Below are positions 58,301 to 64,000 of a stretch of DNA of 64,000 bases, piece after piece. This stretch comes from Rebecca billardiae RCC1528. Its lineage: Eukaryota; Haptophyta. The stretch lies in contig OZ251231.1 in the NCBI GenBank assembly GCA_965240325.2, positions 124,001 to 188,000 of the forward strand, given 5' to 3'. The translations under genes and the position numbers were made by a program. The notes below the pieces were generated by a model. That model saw nothing but the letters and a program-made list of their open reading frames with translations, searched no databases and had not been told where the DNA came from. Numbering within the stretch: position 1 is the first letter of the stretch; every line of letters begins with the position of its first letter.

Positions 58301-61300
58301 CGTGATCTTCCGCCCGTTCTTGATCGGGTCGACGTCTGGTGGCACGTCGTCCGCGGTGGCCGGCATGGCTGTCTCGGCCTTGGGTACGACTGCCTTGAAT
58401 CCGACCGTGTTGTCGGGGCGCAAATGAACCCTCTTGGGGCCGATGCGGATGTATGGTCGTTCGTCGAACACCACAGCCATTCCGACCGCGGCGAACGCGT
58501 TGACTGAAAAGAGAGTAGTATCGAGATCTTCGACTCCGACGACGTTTTCCAGGCACACCGGCACGGTTGTGTCTGAGTCGGCGTCGAGTAAGTATACGTA
58601 CATGTCGCCTGCCTTGGATGCGTGTAGCTCAATGTCGCGCTTGGCGACCTTGACAGACATGCTGATCGGGTGAGCATTGTGTAGCAGGCTGAGGTTGATA
58701 TCGACAAATGATTGGGACGCGCCCGAGTCCAGATACGCGTATTGCGTCGGCTCGAGATCTGCGTCATCGGGCTCCGGGTCGATGTCCTCGTCTTGCACCA
58801 TCTGGGCCCGTGGCCTCCCCGCCCGCTTTTGGGGCGGAGGTACTTTGATGAACTTGCTGTCGCGCCCGCCGGGCTTGGCGGGCAGCCTGAAGTTGCCCTG
58901 CCTTGGTGCGCCGGGCGGCCTGGGTGGCCGCAAGTCTGGATGTAGCTTCCAGCACCGCTCTGCGGTGTGATTGCGCAGCCCGCAGTGCGAGCACGTGACG
59001 GCTGGTTGTCGGCGGTCCGCCTCCTCAGTATTGAGAGCGTGCGCGGGACCGCCCCGCTTGGGGTCACGTTGCGTTGCCTGTCGTCCCTTGGGCGACTGAG
59101 TCCAACGCCTGTATGCGTCCTCGATCTGGGCGGTGAGCTGTTCGGTCTGCGCCACGCATTGCTGGGGCGACATTGAACCGTAAATAGAGATGACGGTCGA
59201 GTAGACCTCTGGGTGCTCGTGCATCCCGTTGTACAACTTGAAAACGAGGAGTGTGGCGTCGTCTAGCTCTCGATAGCGTGATGCGCGTACCATCTCCACC
59301 GTTTGCTTGATCATCTCGGGGCCGCTCACCGGGGTCGGTCGGTCCGGGTAGAGCTTCTTGAACTCAGCTCGGAGCTCCGACATGGTCGATACGTTCAGCT
59401 CGTGCTCGAAGATTTCGAGCAGAGTATGTAAATTCAGGAAATTCTCATTTGGGTTCACGATGTGCCGTTTCGACTCGAGGTACGAAAAGAGACTCGGCAG
59501 CATCATGTCCTTGATACGCTTGAAAAGTACTTCCACCGATCGCTCGTAGACGATCGTCATCTGCATGATGGTGGTGTCCGCGTCCATGTTTGCGAATGCG
59601 GTTGCGTACGGTTCCCGAATAGCATTTTCGGCTGTCCACACGGCGGCCTCGGCCAGCGCGTATCCGGAGAGCCTGGCCTCGACGAGGGTGACCATGGACG
59701 ACGTAGTGTCGGTCGCTCTTCCCTTGAAGGAAGCCTTGACCTCGGTGACTGCGTCCTTGATCGCTCCGTGGATAGCCATTTTCGATTTGATTGTGAAGAA
59801 ATTCAGCTTGTAGCTTCCGACGCCAGGCTGGCTTGTCTGCACAGCCATCATTGCATGTGCGTCGGGCAAGTAGGTGATGCAAGCGTCGCCTCCATTTCTG
59901 CGCGTTCGTGGTGACGCGTCGAGCGAGCTTGTCTCAATGTGGTCCTCTGCTGTGGCATAGCTGCCCATGTCCGACGATGTAGAAGACTCGTCCCCATCGC
60001 TGCTCTGCTGTGCGCTGTTGTCGTCACCAGTCGTGGCAGGTGGGTAGTTTGTGACACCACCAGGTGGGCCGTCGTCAGCCGGCGAGTGTCCCTCGCTCGC
60101 TTCAGAAGTCAGCCCATAGAACTCTTTGTGCAGGAAGCATGCGACACCTGGCTGTAGGAGTGCGTCATTACAATGGAACATGAGATCGAACTTGCTTTGG
60201 TGAAGCTCGTCCCTCTCCCGCACATAGTCTCCAACTGTGTAGTTGTGACCTTGCCGCTCTGCGGCTGCTGCGATGAAGCCTCCCGAGTAGATAGTGCATC
60301 GTTTGGATGGCCGCCAAGGGCAAATATCATCGAGGCTGGCGCCTGCGTCGTTCACGACGCTCAGGCTGCGGCGATCAGCCGCTGCGACGGGTCCGTCCTG
60401 CCGGTGGAAGTGAATGCCATCATCATCGATGTCAATCCCGTCGTTCATCGCTGCAAACTGGATAATCTGCTCACATTCGAGCTGATGCTGAACTTGGATG
60501 GCGTCTGCGCATCGGTAGCTGCAGACTCTGCCCATCCCACAGATGATGCATTCGAGGGTGCAATGCATCGATGTGCACGACTGATTGTCGCATGGCTGGC
60601 GCGACTTCGGATCATCGTCGTCAATCTCACTCCACTGGCTGCAGTAGATGCCGTTGCCCATGTTCTTGCGCGCCGGGATCTCCGGGATGATGCAATCGAA
60701 GGTCTCGCCTACACCATACCAACTGCTGACAGCCAGGAGGGGGTAAGTGCACAGGTATGAGGACATGCGATGCTTGTCGCGCGCAGCGTGTTCCCATGCT
60801 GCCTTGTTGCAGCACAAGATGGATTGGGGCCGGTCAGTCGAGTCGCTGCACATACCTCCAATGGTGAAGATGTCGTCTCCGATGTCCATCGGATCCTGGT
60901 AGACGAGTCCGTTGATGTCGATGGCCGCATCCTTGAGCACGCTGAGGACATCATTGAGGCTCAACGCGTCCGGCGGCGGGGTCGAGCCGCGCGCGAGGTC
61001 GTCAAGCTGCGGCGCGAACTCCTCGAACGGCTCCGACCGCTCATCGCCAGGGATCTGGCCCGGGTCGAAGGGGTAGTGGCTGTGCGGCTCCTTGAAGTCG
61101 GTCACGACGCTGATGGTCGGGAGGTCGCCCGCCATCGCGTCCGCCTCCGGCGCTGCGACGCTGCTGCCTCCATGCTGGTCGTGTCCAGTCGCAGTCGGCG
61201 ACGCCGAGTCCGGGGATTCCGTCTGTGTCGTAGCGTCGCGATGCAGCGACTGCGACGACGGCGAGTCGTCCTTCTGCGAGGACGGGGGCACTCGCCATTG

Positions 61301-61939
61301 CTCAGGGAGCACGACGGGCTGCTTGTAGTCCCAGCCCAGCGTGCCGGAGGGCCGCGGGCCGTTTGGGTACTTGTCGTGCGCCGACGATCGCTCCTGCGCG
61401 CTGGGGATCGTCATGGGTTCAGTTGCGCGCGCGCCGGTGCGCGGCGCGGCGCGCTCGGCCTCGCTGTGTTGCGAGGGATGGTATCGGTGGCCCCGCGAGT
61501 GGGGCGGGTGCCAGTGCGCATGCGCGGAGTTGGATGGCCTTGTGCTCTCCGCGAACCACGTCCCGTCGTAGGGTACGAGGTTGTCGTCGCTCCGCCGGTG
61601 GTGCTTGTACTCGGTCGGTGCGTGATGCCGGCCGCCGCCGTTGCCTTGGCGACTGGGGCCTTGCTCGCCACGCGGGTAGTGTCCGTCGTGGCGGTCGCGG
61701 TTCTCGATGGAGCTGCGACTGTCCTCGTAGAAAGTACGCGGGCTCCCGCCCTGGTCGTACCATCGCGAGGATGGGAACTCGATGTCTTCCTTGCGGCCGG
61801 TGTCGTTCCGTGCCGATCCGGCGTTGTCGCCGAAGTCGATGTCGAGGAGCATGGGTCTCCCGTGGTGGCGGAGCCGTTCGTTGCGGGTCCGCTTGCGCTG
61901 ATTGTAGGATCGGACGACGTTGTGCACCCGTGAGCTCAT
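55289..61939 (-). CDS. Gag-Pol polyprotein of element 2 (C-terminus disrupted)
   Basis: 2,216 residues from the ATG whose A is the last LTR base. Residues 1-330 are Arg/His/Ser/Pro-rich. About residues 463-490 is a MYND-like zinc finger half (CIIC...C...C...H...C). A helical capsid-like part follows, then a knuckle CSHCGLRNHTAERC near 981 and protease YLDSGASQSF near 1068. Integrase has LWQSRLGY (HHCC histidines replaced), then LHNDVIG, HLDGGRE and NGVAERG. Reverse transcriptase has NYDEVFSPTIR and YVDDLLIL near 1894; RNase H has MFVDSDWAND and SSCEAEYVAL. The last 45 residues (STCTWRRSHGRPRR...) come from the insertion, not from copia. Confidence 0.9.
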   Translation of the reverse strand: MSSRVHNVVRSYNQRKRTRNERLRHHGRPMLLDIDFGDNAGSARNDTGRKEDIEFPSSRWYDQGGSPRTFYEDSRSSIENRDRHDGHYPRGEQGPSRQGNGGGRHHAPTEYKHHRRSDDNLVPYDGTWFAESTRPSNSAHAHWHPPHSRGHRYHPSQHSEAERAAPRTGARATEPMTIPSAQERSSAHDKYPNGPRPSGTLGWDYKQPVVLPEQWRVPPSSQKDDSPSSQSLHRDATTQTESPDSASPTATGHDQHGGSSVAAPEADAMAGDLPTISVVTDFKEPHSHYPFDPGQIPGDERSEPFEEFAPQLDDLARGSTPPPDALSLNDVLSVLKDAAIDINGLVYQDPMDIGDDIFTIGGMCSDSTDRPQSILCCNKAAWEHAARDKHRMSSYLCTYPLLAVSSWYGVGETFDCIIPEIPARKNMGNGIYCSQWSEIDDDDPKSRQPCDNQSCTSMHCTLECIICGMGRVCSYRCADAIQVQHQLECEQIIQFAAMNDGIDIDDDGIHFHRQDGPVAAADRRSLSVVNDAGASLDDICPWRPSKRCTIYSGGFIAAAAERQGHNYTVGDYVRERDELHQSKFDLMFHCNDALLQPGVACFLHKEFYGLTSEASEGHSPADDGPPGGVTNYPPATTGDDNSAQQSSDGDESSTSSDMGSYATAEDHIETSSLDASPRTRRNGGDACITYLPDAHAMMAVQTSQPGVGSYKLNFFTIKSKMAIHGAIKDAVTEVKASFKGRATDTTSSMVTLVEARLSGYALAEAAVWTAENAIREPYATAFANMDADTTIMQMTIVYERSVEVLFKRIKDMMLPSLFSYLESKRHIVNPNENFLNLHTLLEIFEHELNVSTMSELRAEFKKLYPDRPTPVSGPEMIKQTVEMVRASRYRELDDATLLVFKLYNGMHEHPEVYSTVISIYGSMSPQQCVAQTEQLTAQIEDAYRRWTQSPKGRQATQRDPKRGGPAHALNTEEADRRQPAVTCSHCGLRNHTAERCWKLHPDLRPPRPPGAPRQGNFRLPAKPGGRDSKFIKVPPPQKRAGRPRAQMVQDEDIDPEPDDADLEPTQYAYLDSGASQSFVDINLSLLHNAHPISMSVKVAKRDIELHASKAGDMYVYLLDADSDTTVPVCLENVVGVEDLDTTLFSVNAFAAVGMAVVFDERPYIRIGPKRVHLRPDNTVGFKAVVPKAETAMPATADDVPPDVDPIKNGRKITLWQSRLGYADIKRVRATYRANDKMSEASPCTYQPSDVAKFKAKPFPGTRERTTRPLEMLHNDVIGPINGLPAKTPRWGTLFIDDFSGYMRFYDMQNKAEAPEKLDLMASEMGANSLSATMQNKGIAGCTIHLDGGRELHSKNWNRVLRRYDMLCNYMSPPHTQQLNGVAERGLGVIMNDARTMLYLSGVHHKWWYWAAKCAAAQRNLMSKHPTSDGKLVSPHELMFGTSPGPFLQKLRVWGSPCIYLVQSINKQNKLLPRAREGILLGYGFDGIFERGTIKRSHGYIVLSADDGKIVITRHVKFNEQVILDRISTHFKEIREIRDPLLAWSARRPPQGADAGKTRDSNTNEEGDEEFASSSSDADSGSERGGDDPPSPDEKSDDDDDEDDRDKPDDDEKGDDGNGDDGDGDGPGAGGGPSQSNTPPQPKQPPPSADRRPQRTRNMTGKSYFPPTRRARARAQLAQLASDIPVPTSFKEAMESKQASDWTRAIMEEYEAHDRLGTFTPVIVPKGKAIIPSKLVFKVKANPDGTIERYKARLVGQGFRQIQGVNYDEVFSPTIRYENVRLLLALTTELRTPERPWIIHSADVSTAYLQAPLEDGLKIYNTLPPLYPCALKPPEGHVVAADWDMALPGFKQSGRRWHIRLSQKLREKGFKKLTQSECIFVRTSGDIIDVIAVYVDDLLILSSPPDSARPSSIIGEIRKEFTLRDLGPATTFLGMSIAQGPKSTTISMSQYITDLLKKHDMSDITPDDNPCRSAAEHPTAVETDDSSSCSPEESKTYRAIVGALLFIMNTCRPDISYAVNMLARHMASPSSNDLKGAKRVLRYLAGTKNSGITFTSTATTQPRTEMFVDSDWANDTKDRRSTGSYIYFHAGGPVSWRTFKQSITTLSSCEAEYVALAEGAKEAVYLRDIISDILNIPKTPIVIHEDNKGAIDLSKNSIHHKRTKHIDVRHHFIRDCVDLGAVSTCTWRRSHGRPRRDCAAARGAVGSLGAPLRPPLA

Positions 61940-62494
61940 GATTGGCGCTTCGCGCGTGTCGTGCGGTCCTTACTGTGTTTCGTGGGGCGAAGGGGCGTCC
62001 CCCTTGCTGATGAGTGATGGTTTCAGGTAACTGATGTTTCAGTCTGGTGAAAGCTGATGGAAGTGGCATCGAAGATTTTGGAATCTTCGTGTGCCTGCTT
62101 CCCTCGGTCGGAATGCTCTCGGAATTCCGTTGATTGCCTTCGGGTCATTGCACGAAAGCTTCCTGTGATGATCGGGACGTCTCCTCGAAATGAAAAGAAA
62201 GTTCTGATGACTGCATGGTAGTCTCTGGTCCAGTTCAGGGTACCTTCCCAAGTGGTGAAGAATCCCTGGACCCTTGGATGTGTAGTCCGAAGACCTCATG
62301 TGTGTGCCGATGCTCCTTATCTTTGGAGTAGTAACTTGCATGAACAATGGCTGCTGTTGGCCTTGCTCTTGAATGGTGAAACCGATTGAATTGCATGATG
62401 AAAGTCTGTAGCTTGGCGGCTGAAATTGCTCAGCGCCTTGGAATTAAAGTCTCGAGCTGGGGAATGGCGCCGATGGCTGCCTTGGACTTTGACA
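61939..62494 (-). repeat. 5' LTR of element 2
   Basis: 556 bp, identical to 53666-54221; carries the promoter and the right-hand target duplicate ATCTA follows it. Confidence 0.95.
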
Positions 62495-62499
62495 ATCTA

Positions 62500-63481
62500 T
62501 TTACGTAATAAGCGCTATATAGTACTCATATCGGCTGCTGCCATCTCAATCTGGCCGAGCGCACTCAGCGCTGAAACGCGCACCCGGCCTGAACACGGCC
62601 CAGCCCGTCGGACCCGAGATCGACCATACCCATCCGGCTACTCGATCGCGGCGCTACTATAGCTAAGTACTCTGTCTGAGCCGAGGCAGTAGTGCATGCG
62701 CTCCGCCGCGTGGCTGCCGGCGCAGCGCAAGTAGCGCCAGTAGTTGCGCGGGACTGGTAAACGGGCGCCCGGCCACGGCGGCGGCACCGGACCGCTCACC
62801 GGCGCGGACGGCGGGCCGGCGCAGTCTCCGCCGCCGCCGGCAACGTGAACGGCATCGCGGCGCGGTCGCTGCTGCGTCAGTATGCTGTCGCGCCTCGCGG
62901 CACGGGAATGGGCGGCTCAGTGATGAGTAGCAGTCTGCTATATTAGTTAATTATAAATGCTGATGACGACGACTACCTTGCATAGTATCACTAGTCATAG
63001 TCACTAGTCATGGCGCGACTCAGCGGCAGCACCATTCTTATTCCGAGGACCCTGCTGCTACAGTACTTCTCGGAGTTCTCGGTCATCCTTCCCGCGGAGC
63101 GCCGCCACAGCCAGCGTTGACTGACCGGCACTGAGCGACGAATATTAGCAGGCATCCTCAGACTGTACCACGCGGCCGAGTACCTGTCCGCAGTCCACTA
63201 CTTTATCCGCCTGACCGGCGGCCCCGGGACAGCCGCGCGTCAGCAATGACAGCATGATCATTGTCAACAAGTAGTGATATCAAGTCATCAGCATGTGATC
63301 CATAGCTAGAGTCGCGATCGTGGTCGGCATGGCGGCCTGCTGAGTGCAGAGTGGCCTGTGCTGACGTGATGATGGCGCTGACGCGAATATCATCAGCTGT
63401 CAGCATATATTTATGATCTGACAGACGCACATGCGCGTGGCTGAATCAAGTGTCGGCGCGCCGCGAGCATCTGCATTGCGC
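62500..63481. other. Intergenic region
   Basis: Mixed-composition DNA with no supportable gene. An AT-rich patch lies at 62935-62960; gtcatagtcactagtcat-like repeats occur near 62990-63010. Confidence 0.45.
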
Positions 63482-64000
63482 TCAGCCGAAGTGCAGCTGG
63501 CGGCTGCGAGGATTCGGTGCCTGCTGATGACGACGAGCATGCGCCTGCCGTGGCACCTCGCCATAGCAGGCATCGTCCGTCGCACAGGAGCAATTGCAGG
63601 CGAGGGTGTCGTACAGCTGCTGCTGCCGATTGGACGCACATGGCTGATGGCGGTAAGCCGACGAGCCGCTCGGCAGCGCGCCGAGCTCGATCGCTGGCGA
63701 CGTGGACGGCCACTGCCACTGGCCGAGAGGCGCAAGAGGGCGGCGGCGCCGGGCGTCCATCGTTGCCGCGCACTCGACGATGCCGAGTGCAGCGGGCGAG
63801 GACGCGCTGCTGCTCATGTGCGAGCACACGAGCGTCTCGCCGCCGAGCGCGTGGAGCGTGGGCTTGAAGCGCAGGACAGCGAAGCCTCGCGCTTCGAGCA
63901 TGCGAGTCCGCCAGCACGTCGCGCCATTCGCGTGCGTCGCGCCGGTAAGCGGCTCGGTGAGTAGCCGTTCCGGCCCAGAGTCCACCTCGACCACGAGATT
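63482..64000 (-). CDS. C-terminus of a RAP-domain-like protein (5' part off right edge)
   Basis: An open frame enters from the right edge and runs 172 codons to TGA at 63482. It begins NLVVEVDSGPERLLTEP, then ATCWRTRMLEARGFAVLRF, which fits a RAP domain (acidic EVDG-like strand, K/R-R-x-L-x-x-x-G-x-x-V). The remaining about 100 residues are Ser/Ala/Gln-rich and look like low-complexity tail. With only part of the domain present the assignment is moderate. If right, this is the second RAP protein in the window after the one at 15943-17643. Confidence 0.5.
   Translation of the reverse strand, partial: NLVVEVDSGPERLLTEPLTGATHANGATCWRTRMLEARGFAVLRFKPTLHALGGETLVCSHMSSSASSPAALGIVECAATMDARRRRPLAPLGQWQWPSTSPAIELGALPSGSSAYRHQPCASNRQQQLYDTLACNCSCATDDACYGEVPRQAHARRHQQAPNPRSRQLHFG

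Larger units (their letters stand above)
53666..62494 (-). mobile_element. Ty1/copia LTR retrotransposon with nested insertion (element 2)
   Basis: An 8,829-bp minus-strand element flanked by the 5-bp duplication ATCTA (53661-53665 and 62495-62499). The 556-bp LTRs match throughout, so it is recent. One frame of 2,216 residues encodes Gag, protease, integrase, reverse transcriptase and most of RNase H. The natural 3' end of pol is displaced by a 1,051-bp insertion. The coding part is visibly less GC-rich than host genes and than element 1. Confidence 0.95.

Overview
The window is nuclear DNA of a very GC-rich, single-celled eukaryote, most likely an alga with a red-lineage secondary plastid (haptophyte or pelagophyte-like; I cannot fix the genus). 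The reasons are spliced genes with short GC-rich introns, mitochondrial and plastid-type presequences, a nuclear glutamyl-tRNA reductase with a bipartite leader, a UDP-glucose epimerase with a signal peptide followed by a Phe, and coiled-coil, RAP, RCC1 and exostosin proteins typical of protists. Thirteen introns could be placed by reading frame and family conservation. All start GTGCG or GTGGG, none GTAAG or GTGAG, and many carry (GC)n runs.

Layout. 1-11 kb: a partial unknown gene, RidA, an exostosin-like glycosyltransferase, glutamyl-tRNA reductase (hemA), a DUF6817-like protein and an AMP-binding enzyme. 11-28 kb: a CACGTG-rich intergenic region, a CCDC177-like coiled-coil protein, an RCC1-repeat protein, a RAP-domain protein, an MnmM-type methyltransferase, a small membrane protein, a proline-rich surface protein, an OTU protease, a Vma12/TMEM199 V-ATPase assembly factor, a basic nucleolar-like protein, UDP-glucose 4-epimerase and an unknown multi-span membrane protein. 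28.4-35.6 kb: a complete plus-strand Ty1/copia element with identical 611-bp LTRs. 36.3-45.3 kb: a secreted flavin oxidase, citramalate synthase head-to-head with a single-chain isopropylmalate isomerase, and a protein kinase. 45.3-53.7 kb is gene-poor and rich in AT repeats, with one OGFr-like gene. 53.7-62.5 kb: a second, minus-strand copia element with identical 556-bp LTRs, an unusually long Gag-Pol with a MYND-like finger, and an inserted segment that breaks the end of pol. The right edge holds the end of another RAP-like gene.

How genes work together. The divergent citramalate synthase / isopropylmalate isomerase pair encodes consecutive steps of the threonine-independent isoleucine route, and both proteins have mitochondrial-type leaders. 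HemA feeds plastid tetrapyrrole synthesis; the plastid-type epimerase could supply UDP-galactose for galactolipids. Six gene pairs are divergent with 93-270 bp between start codons, so bidirectional promoters appear to be the local rule.

The most notable items are a textbook -1 frameshift site (CCCAAAC) joining gag-protease to pol in the first element, the interrupted pol and MYND-like finger in the second, the shared loss of the integrase HHCC finger, and the non-standard 5' splice sites. Family calls rest on motif reading only; no search was run.
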